Positions 1-6,911 of a stretch of DNA of 18,698 nucleotides are shown here, one piece after another. The notes beneath the pieces were generated by a model. The model was not told where the DNA came from and searched no databases. It worked only from the letters and a program-made list of their open reading frames with translations. The translations under genes were made by a program, and so were the position numbers. Each line of letters begins with the position of its first letter. Position 1 is the stretch's first letter. This stretch comes from DATCLS01 sp035265325 (lineage in GTDB: Bacteria > Actinomycetota > Acidimicrobiia > Acidimicrobiales > VFJN01). The stretch is taken from assembly GCA_035265325.1 (NCBI GenBank), contig DATFOS010000257.1, forward strand, positions 1-18,698. The letters are read 5' to 3'.

Positions 1-1
1 C

Positions 2-2029
2 GAGGAGTTCAAGACCCTCGACCTCGACGCCTTGAAGCGGGACATCTTCGAGGTGATGACGACGTCGCAGGAGTGGTGGCCGGCCGACTACGGTCATTAC
101 GGCCCGTTCTTCATCCGGATGGCCTGGCACGCCGCGGGGACCTACCGCATCGCCGACGGCCGAGGCGGTGGTGGCTCCGGCGACCAGCGTTACGCCCCGC
201 TCAACAGCTGGCCCGACAACGCGAGCCTCGACAAGGCGCGCCGGCTGCTCTGGCCGGTCAAGCAGAAGTACGGCCAGAAGGTCTCCTGGGCCGACCTCCT
301 GGTCCTCGCCGGCAACGTCGCCCTGGAGTCGATGGGGTTCAAGACGTTCGGCTTCGGCTTCGGGCGAGAGGACGTCTGGGAGCCCGACGAGATCTTCTGG
401 GGCCCCGAGGACACATGGCTCGGCGACGAGCGCTACAGCGGCGACCGCGAGCTCGCGCACCCGTTCGGCGCCGTGCAGATGGGCCTGATCTACGTGAACC
501 CGGAGGGCCCGAACGGCAACCCGGACCCGCTGGCCGCGGCCCGGGACGTTCGGGAGACGTTCGCCCGCATGGCGATGAACGACGAGGAGACGGCCGCGCT
601 CATCATCGGCGGCCACACGTTCGGCAAGTGCCACGGTGCGGTCGGGCCCGAATACGTCGGCCCGGAACCCGAGGCTTGCCCCGTCGACCACCAGGGCCTG
701 GGCTGGAAGAACACCTACGGCAGCGGCAAGGGCGTCGACACGCTCACCAGCGGGCTCGAGGGCGCCTGGACCAACGAGCCGATCACGTGGGACAACGGGT
801 ACCTGGACAACCTGTTCAGGTACGAGTGGGAGCTGACGGAGAGCCCCGCCGGGGCGAAGCAGTGGACGCCCTCCAATCCCGAGGCCCAGGGCACGGTGCC
901 CGACGCCCACGACCCGTCGAGGCGGCACGCCCCGATGATGCTGACGACGGACCTCGCGCTGAAGGTCGACCCGATCTACGGGCCGATCGCGAAGCGATTC
1001 CACGAGAACCCGGGCCAGCTCGCCGACGCGTTCGCCAAGGCGTGGTACAAGCTCCTGCACCGCGACATGGGGCCCGTCGAGCGCTACCTCGGCCCGTGGG
1101 TCCCGGAGCCGCAGCTGTGGCAGGACCCCGTCCCCGCCGTCGACCACGACCTGATCGGGGAGGCGGACCGCGCTGCCCTCAAGGAGAGGATCCTCGCCTC
1201 GGGGCTGTCCATCTCCCAGCTGGTCGCCACTGCGTGGGCGTCGGCGGCGACCTTCCGCTTCACCGACAAGCGGGGCGGTGCCAACGGGGCACGGATCCGC
1301 CTCGCGCCGCAGAAGGACTGGGAGGCCAACGACCCGGCCGAGCTGGCCACCGTGCTGCAGACCCTCGAGGGGATCCAGCAGGACTTCAACGGCTCGCAGT
1401 CCGGCGGGACGAGGGTCTCGCTCGCCGACCTGATCGTCCTGGGCGGGTGCGCGGCCGTCGAGCAGGCGGCGAAGGACGCCGGGTTCGACGTCACGGTCCC
1501 GTTCGTGCCGGGGCGTACCGACGCCTCGCAGGAGCAGACCGATACCGAGACGTTCGCCGTGCTCGAACCGGTCGGCGACGGGTTCCGGAACTACCTGCGG
1601 GGCGGCGAGAAGCTGTCGCCGGAGACCCTGCTGCTGGACCGGGCCAACCTGCTCGCGCTGACCGCCCCGGAGATGACGGTCCTCGTCGGCGGCATGCGGG
1701 CCCTGAACGCCAACTCCGGGCGGTCCGCCCATGGCGTCTTCACCGACCGGCCCGGGACGCTGACCAACGACTTCTTCGTGAACCTGCTCGACATGAGCAC
1801 GGAGTGGAAGGCCTCCACCTCGTCGGAGGAGGTGTTCGAGGGTCGCGACCGGGCGACGGGCGAGGTCAAGTGGACCGGCACCGCCGTCGACCTCGTCTTC
1901 GGGTCGCACTCCCAGCTCCGGGCCCTCTCGGAGGTCTACGCCTCCGACGACGCGAAGGAGAAGTTCGTGCGTGACTTCGTGAGGGCGTGGGACAAGGTCA
2001 TGAACCTCGATCGCTTCGACCTGACCTGA
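2..2029 (+). CDS. katG: Catalase-peroxidase KatG (5' end outside window)
   Basis: Bifunctional haem enzyme that breaks down hydrogen peroxide and also acts as a peroxidase, normally cytoplasmic. The reading frame is open from base 2, so about 60 N-terminal residues of the roughly 735-residue family length lie outside; 675 residues are visible. A TTG at 32 is internal and not the start. The distal triad Arg (116-118), Trp (125-127), His (128-130) is present in FIRMAWH. The proximal haem-ligand His is at 614-616 in GGHTFGK. The Met-Tyr-Trp adduct that gives KatG its catalase activity is complete: Trp 125-127, Tyr 491-493 in IYVNPEGP, and Met 569-571 spaced 26 residues after the Tyr. The second, haem-free domain is intact and ends in the typical NLDRFDLT. 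No frameshift is seen. It appears to be a housekeeping neighbour unrelated to the polyketide cluster; a strong hairpin follows it. Confidence 0.97.
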   Translation, partial: EEFKTLDLDALKRDIFEVMTTSQEWWPADYGHYGPFFIRMAWHAAGTYRIADGRGGGGSGDQRYAPLNSWPDNASLDKARRLLWPVKQKYGQKVSWADLLVLAGNVALESMGFKTFGFGFGREDVWEPDEIFWGPEDTWLGDERYSGDRELAHPFGAVQMGLIYVNPEGPNGNPDPLAAARDVRETFARMAMNDEETAALIIGGHTFGKCHGAVGPEYVGPEPEACPVDHQGLGWKNTYGSGKGVDTLTSGLEGAWTNEPITWDNGYLDNLFRYEWELTESPAGAKQWTPSNPEAQGTVPDAHDPSRRHAPMMLTTDLALKVDPIYGPIAKRFHENPGQLADAFAKAWYKLLHRDMGPVERYLGPWVPEPQLWQDPVPAVDHDLIGEADRAALKERILASGLSISQLVATAWASAATFRFTDKRGGANGARIRLAPQKDWEANDPAELATVLQTLEGIQQDFNGSQSGGTRVSLADLIVLGGCAAVEQAAKDAGFDVTVPFVPGRTDASQEQTDTETFAVLEPVGDGFRNYLRGGEKLSPETLLLDRANLLALTAPEMTVLVGGMRALNANSGRSAHGVFTDRPGTLTNDFFVNLLDMSTEWKASTSSEEVFEGRDRATGEVKWTGTAVDLVFGSHSQLRALSEVYASDDAKEKFVRDFVRAWDKVMNLDRFDLT

Positions 2030-2045
2030 TCGACGTCCCCGGGGT

Positions 2046-2078
2046 GTGGTGACCGGTTCGCGTCGAACCGGTCACCAC
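2046..2078 (+). terminator. Hairpin after katG
   Basis: A perfect 15-bp inverted repeat (2046-2060 pairs with 2064-2078) with a 3-base CGT loop lies 17 bases after the katG stop. Pairing resumes for two more bases after one mismatch (2043-2044 with 2080-2081). There is no T-run, as is common for terminators in GC-rich actinobacteria. It also sits just before the truncated end of the transposase fragment on the - strand and could stop readthrough from either side. Confidence 0.75.
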
Positions 2079-2092
2079 CCCGTCTGATACGA

Positions 2093-2233
2093 CTAGATCG
2101 CGACGAAGCGGAGAAGCCGCTCCCACTCCCGCCGGTCAGCCACGACACGTAGCTCCCGGATGACGCTCTCAGTGCGGTAGAGCACCGCTGCAGTGTGGGA
2201 CCCCTTGTGCGGGTCGATCCCGATAATCAACAC
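2093..2233 (-). pseudogene. IS110-family transposase, N-terminal fragment
   Basis: Reading leftward from a GTG at 2233, 46 codons encode the N-terminus of an IS110-type (DEDD) transposase. It opens with LIIGIDPHKGSHTAAVL, whose Asp in GIDPHK is the first acidic residue of the RuvC-like site, then continues RELRVVADRREWERLLRF before a stop at 2093-2095. Intact members are several hundred residues long, so most of the protein is missing and this fragment cannot transpose. An upstream extension of the open frame to 2389 looks non-coding, because family similarity starts at the GTG. The fragment is cut immediately beyond the katG hairpin. A second, non-overlapping part of an IS110 transposase lies at 3116-3504 in the opposite orientation. 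Confidence 0.85.
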
Positions 2234-2541
2234 GAAGCCAGCCTCGTGGCTCAGCCACTGGCTGATGCCAAGGCGGGCACTCCTGATGAGAGTCGATTGC
2301 TCCCGCCCGTTTCGAGCCACGTCGCAGCGAGAATCCGGCTCCGGACGGTCGCTCCCGTGCGGTCGCGGTCCTAAGCGTGCGTGAGCCAATGTTCACACAA
2401 CGAGCGCGAAGTCGTTGGCGGCGTCGCGGCCCTGGCCAGCCCTGAAAGTGACCTTCGGCCCACTCGGCATGAGCCGAACGGCGGTGCCGCCGAGACGGAG
2501 AGGGCGGAAGATGGTGGTCGCAACCGATGAAGGAGGCTGCC
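2234..2541. other. Non-coding stretch upstream of the transposase fragment
   Basis: No convincing gene. Next to the transposase fragment, on its 5' side, is a self-complementary block. TCAGCCA (2251-2257) and TGGCTGA (2259-2265) form an inverted repeat around one base, overlapping a second possible stem GTGGC/GCCAC (2246-2250 with 2254-2258). In IS110 elements the non-coding end upstream of the transposase encodes the structured bridge RNA, so this may be a remnant of it; that is inference. Bases beyond about 2400 belong to the leader of the small membrane protein gene at 2542. Confidence 0.35.
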
Positions 2542-2769
2542 ATGAAGCGCACACTTCTCATGCCGTGCCTGGTCTTGGCTGGGCTCGCAGTCATTGCGCT
2601 CCTCGTTGCCGGCGTGGAGGCGGGAACGCTCTTGTTCGCGGTGGCCGCCGTCGCATGCCCGCTGATGATGCTGCTCATGATGGGCGGCATGTTCGGAATG
2701 GCCCGGCGCCACGGCAGGGAACAAGCCAGTGATGCGTCGCCACACGAGGACGCGGCTGCACGTTCGTGA
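2542..2769 (+). CDS. Small two-helix membrane protein, unknown function
   Basis: 75 residues. A textbook AAGGAGG at 2530-2536 sits five bases before the ATG at 2542, which is why this start is preferred over the in-frame ATG at 2527, which would include the ribosome binding site. After MKR come two hydrophobic segments, roughly residues 5-26 (LLMPCLVLAGLAVIALLVAG) and 29-53, the latter rich in Met and Gly (MMLLMMGGMFGM). A charged tail with His, Arg and Asp follows. Small Met-rich proteins of this shape turn up in actinobacterial heavy-metal loci, but no metal-resistance gene is visible here and I do not assign a function. It lies between two transposase fragments, so it may have been carried in with mobile DNA. 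Confidence 0.6.
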   Translation: MKRTLLMPCLVLAGLAVIALLVAGVEAGTLLFAVAAVACPLMMLLMMGGMFGMARRHGREQASDASPHEDAAARS

Positions 2770-3115
2770 AAGGGGAATGCCATCACGCGTCGCCTTGAAG
2801 GTAACTCAATGGCCAGACCGGAGTTCAGATTCGATCGCCTTTGGGACGACGCGGGGCAGGCCCAGCCGCCACACACAGTCGGTAGCGCGGCGCGCGGACA
2901 CCACCGAAAGGCGGCCTCGAGACCCGTGATGAAGGGCGATTCGACGATTGCCCCCATCCCAAGGTTCCGATCGGGGACGGAACACCGGGCCAGATCTGCC
3001 TGATGGAGGATCTGGGCGGGCGTTGAGCGTGTGCTCGTAGCGTCCTCGGGTGTTGGTCGGCTGGCTCTCGAACTGCCTGCTGCCCACGTGTCGCGGCTTC
3101 CGAACGAAGCGCCAG
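2770..3115. other. Unannotated stretch in the mobile-element scar
   Basis: About 350 bases in which I recognise no gene. Open frames exist on both strands (for example 2809-3003 on +, and several on -), but none has a good ribosome binding site, a recognisable motif or actinobacterial codon bias. Composition is less GC-rich than the polyketide genes, in keeping with decayed mobile DNA. Confidence 0.5.
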
Positions 3116-3504
3116 CCGACGCTCGCCGCCCGGGCCCGACTGCTGGGCTCGACCAAGGCGGGCGAAAATGACCCCAACGACGCGTTGGCCACCGCCATCG
3201 CCGGGTTGCGGCACTGCGGGCTCCGAGCGGTGCGGGTGGAGAACCACAGCGCGGTGATCCGGATGCTGATCGACCGCTACGACGATCTGGTCGCCTTGCG
3301 CACCCAGGCGCCGCCCGTCGGCTGCATGTCGCCCTGCGGGAGCTCAACGCCGGCGGCGCGCCCCGCCGTCTCGGGGCTGATCGGGCCGCGAAGCTGCTCT
3401 GCAGCGTCCGCCCCCAGGGTGCTGCCGGGGTTCAACGCAAGCGATCCGCCCTCGAGGTGCTGGCCGACCTCCGTCGCCTCGACCGCGACATCGCCGCGGC
3501 GCAG
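3116..3504 (+). pseudogene. IS110-family transposase, middle fragment with frameshift
   Basis: From 3116 the + strand encodes PTLAARARLLGS, then NDPNDALATAIAGLRH and a segment containing SAVIRMLIDRYDDLVALRTQ. This is the typical central part of an IS110 transposase, including the NDPNDA block with conserved acidic residues. Around 3308-3312 the frame slips by one base. Similarity resumes in the next frame as RRLHVALRELNAGGAPRRLGADRAAKLL, then RKRSALEVLADLRRLDRDIAAAQ, ending about 3504. Both the N-terminus and the C-terminal domain with the catalytic Ser are missing, so it is a dead remnant. It does not overlap in family coordinates with the N-terminal fragment at 2093-2233, so both could come from one rearranged element. 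Confidence 0.8.
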
Positions 3505-3691
3505 GTCGGCGCGGGCGCCCGGCCGGGCACCGGCGTAGGCGATCTGGGCGTCCGCGTTCTCATGGCCTTTTCCGCCGATCGGCGCGGCCTCGGTGGCGAG
3601 TCGTCGCGAACGTCAGCGCCCGGTGCGTGACGGAGATCCGGCGTGAACCCTCGTCGCGTGTTTGGGCGGTCAGACGTCACACGTGTGGGCC
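3505..3691. other. Unannotated stretch before the cluster promoter
   Basis: No gene is recognised. Together with the promoter and leader that follow, this makes about 300 bases without a gene before 3808. The shifted transposase frame stays open to about 3630 but shows no family similarity beyond 3504. It is the junction between the mobile-element scar and the biosynthetic cluster. Confidence 0.5.
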
Positions 3692-3721
3692 TTGACCGCG
3701 TTCGCGAGGGCATGTGATAGT
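3692..3721 (+). promoter_or_regulatory. Putative sigma-70-type promoter of the polyketide operon
   Basis: TTGACC (3692-3697) followed after 18 bases by GATAGT (3716-3721) fits an actinobacterial -35/-10 pair. It lies in a locally AT-rich island about 85 bases upstream of the first cluster gene. The heptamer ATAGTGA occurs at 3717-3723 and again at 3757-3763, exactly 40 bases apart, and GTGA-TTT-TCAC forms a small inverted repeat overlapping the -10. Assigned from sequence pattern only. Confidence 0.4.
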
Positions 3722-3744
3722 GATTTTCACAACCAACGAATGAG

Positions 3745-3756
3745 TGACTAAACCAA
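3745..3756 (+). promoter_or_regulatory. Candidate operator (12-base motif shared with 14131-14142)
   Basis: TGACTAAACCAA here matches TGACTCAACCAA at 14131-14142 in 11 of 12 bases. Both lie downstream of a putative -10 and upstream of the first gene of a transcription block. The surrounding bases contain an imperfect palindrome (TNAGTCACTNA read on the - strand), and AACCAA occurs twice (3731-3736 and 3751-3756). The placement suits a repressor of the TetR or MarR kind. No regulator gene is in the window. Confidence 0.4.
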
Positions 3757-3807
3757 ATAGTGACACATTCTTTGGATGGCGCTACAGGCACCGTTGGGGG
3801 CACCTGA

Positions 3808-4236
3808 ATGAAGATCATCGGCGCGGACGACGTCCAGGCGAACACTCGTCGAGGCGGCGACATTCGCACTCTCCTCAGCCCGGCCACCGTAGGCTCCACC
3901 TCGGGCTTCATGGGGGTCGCGACCATCGATCCGGGCGAGGTGATGGGCGAGCACTACCACCCGTACTCCGAGGAGTTCGTGTACGTGGCGCGGGGCGAGC
4001 TCACCGCCGTCGTGGACGGCGAGACGTACAGCATCGGCGCGGGCAAGGCTTTCTACCTGGGCGTCGAGTCGACGCACCGACTGCTCAACCAGGGCAGCGA
4101 GAGGGTGGAGATGGTGTTCCACCTCGGCCCGCTCGCCCCCCGGCCCGAGCTGGGCCACGTCGACCTGGAGGGCCCCGACGCCGCCGGCGTCGACGCCGGC
4201 GCGGCGGCGGCCGCTGGTCCCCAGGCGCCGTCGTGA
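3808..4236 (+). CDS. Cupin-domain polyketide cyclase (TcmJ/WhiE-ORFII type)
   Basis: 142 residues with one cupin barrel. Cupin motif 1 is seen as GEHYHPYSEEFVYVARG, with metal-ligand candidates His49, His51 and Glu55/56. Motif 2 is GKAFYLGVESTHRLLN, with His90 and Asn94. The Ala/Gly/Asp-rich tail after about residue 118 looks disordered. Single-cupin proteins of this size sit directly upstream of the ketosynthase in tetracenomycin (tcmJ) and spore-pigment (whiE) clusters, where they help fold or cyclise the poly-beta-ketone. The same order is found here, which is the main reason for the call. Start: ATG 3808 with only a weak GGGGG upstream. Its TGA overlaps the GTG of KS-alpha (GTGA, 4233-4236), so the two are translationally coupled. 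It is probably the first gene of the operon. Confidence 0.85.
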   Translation: MKIIGADDVQANTRRGGDIRTLLSPATVGSTSGFMGVATIDPGEVMGEHYHPYSEEFVYVARGELTAVVDGETYSIGAGKAFYLGVESTHRLLNQGSERVEMVFHLGPLAPRPELGHVDLEGPDAAGVDAGAAAAAGPQAPS

Positions 4237-5504
4237 GCCGGCGGGTCGCGATCACGGGCATCGGTGTCGTCGCCCCCGGGGGCATCGGCCGCCGGGCGTT
4301 CTGGGACCTGCTCACGGCCGGCCGAACCGCCACCCGGCGCATCTCCCTGTTCGACGCCTCGGCGTTCCGCTCGCAGGTGGCCGCCGAGGTCGACTTCGAC
4401 GGCGCCGCCCACGGGCTGCCCGCCGACGAGGTCGCCCGCATGGACCGCTACGTGCAGTTCGCCCTCGTCGCCGCCGACGAGGCCGTGGCGGACAGCGGCA
4501 TCGACCTCGGCCACGAGCGGGCTGCGCTGCGCACCGCCGTGTCGCTGGGCACCGCCGTGGGCGGGACGACGGCGCTGGAGGACGGCTACGTCCTGGCCAG
4601 CGACACCGGGGCGCGGTGGTTGGTCGACCCCGGCAAGGCCGACCCGTGGCTGTACGACGCCCTGGTGCCGTCCAGCCTCGCCGCCGACGTGGCCGCCCGT
4701 GTGGGCGCCCACGGGCCGGCCTCGACGGTGTCCACGGGCTGCACGTCGGGTATCGACGCCATCGGCTACGGCGCCCAGCTCATCCAGGACGGCGAGGCCG
4801 ATCGGGTGATCGCGGGGGCGTCCGACTCGCCGATCTCGCCCATCTCCGTGGCGTGCTTCGATGCGATCAAGGCGACGACGGGGCGCAACGACGACCCCGA
4901 GCACGCCTCCCGACCGTTCGACAAGGCGCGTGACGGCTTCGTGCTTGCCGAGGGCGGCGCCGTGGTCGTCCTCGAGGAAATCGTGGCAGCACGGGCTCGA
5001 AATGCGCACATCTATTGCGAGGTCGCCGGGTACTCCACTCGCAGCAATGCGTTCCACATGACTGGCCTGAGGCGAGACGGTCTCGAAATGGCGGAAGCGA
5101 TCACCTCTGCGATGCGGCAGTCACAACTCGACATCGACTCCGTCGGTTATATCAATGCGCACGGGTCCGGAACGCTGCAGAACGACCGTCATGAGACGGC
5201 GGCCTTCAAGCGTTCCCTCGGGTCGCACGCGTACCGAGTCCCCATCAGCTCCATCAAGTCGATGGTCGGCCACTCGCTGGGGGCGATCGGTGCGGTCGAG
5301 GTCGCCGCCACTGCCCTCGCCGTGCAGACCGGTGTCGTCCCGCCGACCGCCAACCTCGAGCGGCCCGACCCCGACTGCGACCTCGATTACGTGCCGAACG
5401 ACGCCCGCGAGGCCGACGTCGGCGTCGCCCTGTCGGTCGGCAGCGGGTTCGGCGGCTTCCAGTCGGCCATCCTGCTGAGCGACCCGGCGAGGTACCCGCG
5501 GTGA
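4233..5504 (+). CDS. Type II polyketide ketosynthase alpha (KS-alpha)
   Basis: 423 residues. Catalyses decarboxylative condensation of malonyl-ACP, as a heterodimer with the CLF encoded next. It starts at GTG 4233 (VSRRVAITGIGVVAPGG); the frame is open further upstream but that overlaps the cupin gene. The catalytic set is complete: Cys170 (4740-4742) in STVSTGCTSGIDAIG, His310 in NAHGSGT and His347 in MVGHSLGA. Full length for the family. The reading frame between about 4977 and 5213 uses markedly more A/T-ending codons than the rest of the gene, although the protein stays a normal KS; see findings. Coupled to its neighbours by GTGA overlaps on both sides. Confidence 0.97.
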   Translation: MSRRVAITGIGVVAPGGIGRRAFWDLLTAGRTATRRISLFDASAFRSQVAAEVDFDGAAHGLPADEVARMDRYVQFALVAADEAVADSGIDLGHERAALRTAVSLGTAVGGTTALEDGYVLASDTGARWLVDPGKADPWLYDALVPSSLAADVAARVGAHGPASTVSTGCTSGIDAIGYGAQLIQDGEADRVIAGASDSPISPISVACFDAIKATTGRNDDPEHASRPFDKARDGFVLAEGGAVVVLEEIVAARARNAHIYCEVAGYSTRSNAFHMTGLRRDGLEMAEAITSAMRQSQLDIDSVGYINAHGSGTLQNDRHETAAFKRSLGSHAYRVPISSIKSMVGHSLGAIGAVEVAATALAVQTGVVPPTANLERPDPDCDLDYVPNDAREADVGVALSVGSGFGGFQSAILLSDPARYPR

Positions 5505-6730
5505 GCGCCGCACCGGTCATCACCGGGCTCGGCGTCGTGGCGCCCAACGGCCTCGGTGCCGAGGCGTACTGGGCCGCCGCCCGTACCGGCACCGGCGCCA
5601 TCGGCCCCATCACCCGCTTCGACGCCAGCGGGTACCCCGTGCGGCTGGGCGCCGAGGCAACGGCCTTCGTGCCGACCGACCACGTGCCGCGCAACCTGGT
5701 CGTCCAGACCGACGTGTGGTCCCAGTACGCCCTCGCCGCGGCGGCCTGGGCGCTGGACGACGGCGCCCTGGCCCCGGGCGACCTGTCGCCGTTCGACATC
5801 GCCGTCGTGACCTCCAGCTCGTCGGGCGGCAACGCCTTCGGCCAGCGGCAGATCCAACACCTGTGGGCCGAGAGCCCGAAGCACGTCAGCGCCTACCAGT
5901 CGATCGCCTGGTTCTACGCGGCGTCGAGCGGCCAGCTGTCCATCCGCTTCGGGCTGAAGGGACCGTGCGGCGTCGTCGCCTCCGAGGGCGCCGGCGGGCT
6001 CGACGCCCTCGGCCAGGCCCGGCGGCTGCTGCGCCGGGGCACCTCCGCCGTGCTCTGCGGCGGGACCGAGGCGCCGATCAGCCCGTACGCCCTCACCTGC
6101 CACCTGCCGGCCGGGCAGGTCACGACATCGGACGACCCGGCGACCGCCTACCGGCCGTTCGCCTCCGGGGCCGACGGGTACGTGCTCGGCGAGGGCGGTG
6201 CCGTGCTGCTGGTCGAGGACCGCGCCTCCGCCGAGCGGCGCGGCGCCGCGCACCTCTACGCCGAGGTCGCGGGCTACGCCGCCACGCACGACGGGCGGGT
6301 CGGCCCGCCCGCGGACGGCACCCACCTGGCCCGGGCGGCCGAGCTGGCCCTGGCCGACGCCGGGATCGGCGCTGCCGGCGTCGATGCCGTGTTCGCCGAC
6401 GCCTGGGGCACCGAGGCGGCCGACCGGGCCGAGGTCGACGCCCTGCGCACGACCTTCGGCGAGCGGCTGGCCGACGTGCCGGTGACGACGCCCAAGGCCC
6501 AGGTGGGCCGCCTGCACTCGGGCGGGGCCGCCCTCGACGTCGCCACGGCGGCGCTCGCGCTGCACCACCAGTTCCTGCCGCCGGCGACGACGGCGGCCGG
6601 GGCCTGGCAGACCGACGGGGCCCGGCTCGTCACCGGCGACGGCCTGGCCATGACCCTCGACAACGTGCTCGTCCTGGCCCGGGGCTACGGCGGTTTCAAC
6701 GCCGCCGTCGTCCTGCGCCGCCCCCGCTGA
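5501..6730 (+). CDS. Type II PKS chain length factor (KS-beta)
   Basis: 409 residues, KS-like fold without the active-site Cys. It partners KS-alpha and sets chain length. Starts at GTG 5501 overlapping the KS-alpha stop. Typical CLF blocks: ITGLGVVAPNGLG at the start, AWFYAASSGQLSIRFGLKGP, GGLDALGQAR, and KAQVGRLHSGG near residue 330. At the position of the KS Cys, most CLFs carry Gln (AEQAGG); here the sequence is ASEGAGG, so it is Gly163 (5987-5989). The gate positions equivalent to actinorhodin CLF Phe109 and Phe116 are Asn and Ile (SGGNAFGQRQIQHLW), resembling CLFs of spore-pigment and pentangular pathways as I remember them. That suggests a larger cavity and a long chain, which is inference. 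Confidence 0.95.
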   Translation: MSAAPVITGLGVVAPNGLGAEAYWAAARTGTGAIGPITRFDASGYPVRLGAEATAFVPTDHVPRNLVVQTDVWSQYALAAAAWALDDGALAPGDLSPFDIAVVTSSSSGGNAFGQRQIQHLWAESPKHVSAYQSIAWFYAASSGQLSIRFGLKGPCGVVASEGAGGLDALGQARRLLRRGTSAVLCGGTEAPISPYALTCHLPAGQVTTSDDPATAYRPFASGADGYVLGEGGAVLLVEDRASAERRGAAHLYAEVAGYAATHDGRVGPPADGTHLARAAELALADAGIGAAGVDAVFADAWGTEAADRAEVDALRTTFGERLADVPVTTPKAQVGRLHSGGAALDVATAALALHHQFLPPATTAAGAWQTDGARLVTGDGLAMTLDNVLVLARGYGGFNAAVVLRRPR

Positions 6731-6911
6731 CCCGGTCGCCCGACCGACCCGGCGGCGAGAGCCCCGCACCGCACCCACGTCCGGTGACGGACGTAATCCC
6801 CGGCCCGGCGGACCACCGGGGCCGGGCCGACGCCAAACGCCCGAGGCCTCGGCCGGCGCGCTCAAGCGTGACGCGCCCGGCCCGGCACCCCCCCACACGC
6901 GAGGAGCGCAG
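6731..6911 (+). other. Spacer between CLF and ACP genes with a hairpin
   Basis: A 181-base gap, unusual in a cluster where most genes overlap or nearly touch. It holds GGCCCGG (6802-6808) and CCGGGCC (6822-6828), a 7-bp stem with a 13-base loop, within a run of CCGG repeats. No T-run follows. It may attenuate, protect an RNA end or be chance in such GC-rich DNA. The downstream gene has its own good ribosome binding site (GAGGAG, 6901-6906). Confidence 0.3.

Noticed and set aside
2527..2541. Upstream ATG for the small membrane protein
   Set aside because: It would place the AAGGAGG inside the coding sequence; ATG 2542 is correctly spaced from that site.
2415..2732. + strand open frame overlapping the small membrane gene
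   Set aside because: No motif or ribosome binding site, and it overlaps the better-supported gene in another frame.
2809..3003. 64-codon + strand open frame
   Set aside because: No recognisable domain, no ribosome binding site and no GC-rich codon bias.
2169..3347. 392-codon open frame on the - strand across the scar region
   Set aside because: It crosses the small membrane gene and both transposase fragments antisense, shows no family motif and is Arg/Ser/Pro-rich in the manner of GC-driven spurious frames.
3744..5504. A single long protein joining the region upstream of the cupin gene to KS-alpha
   Set aside because: The KS begins at GTG 4233 (VSRRVAITGIG); the N-terminal extension is an out-of-frame reading of the cupin gene.
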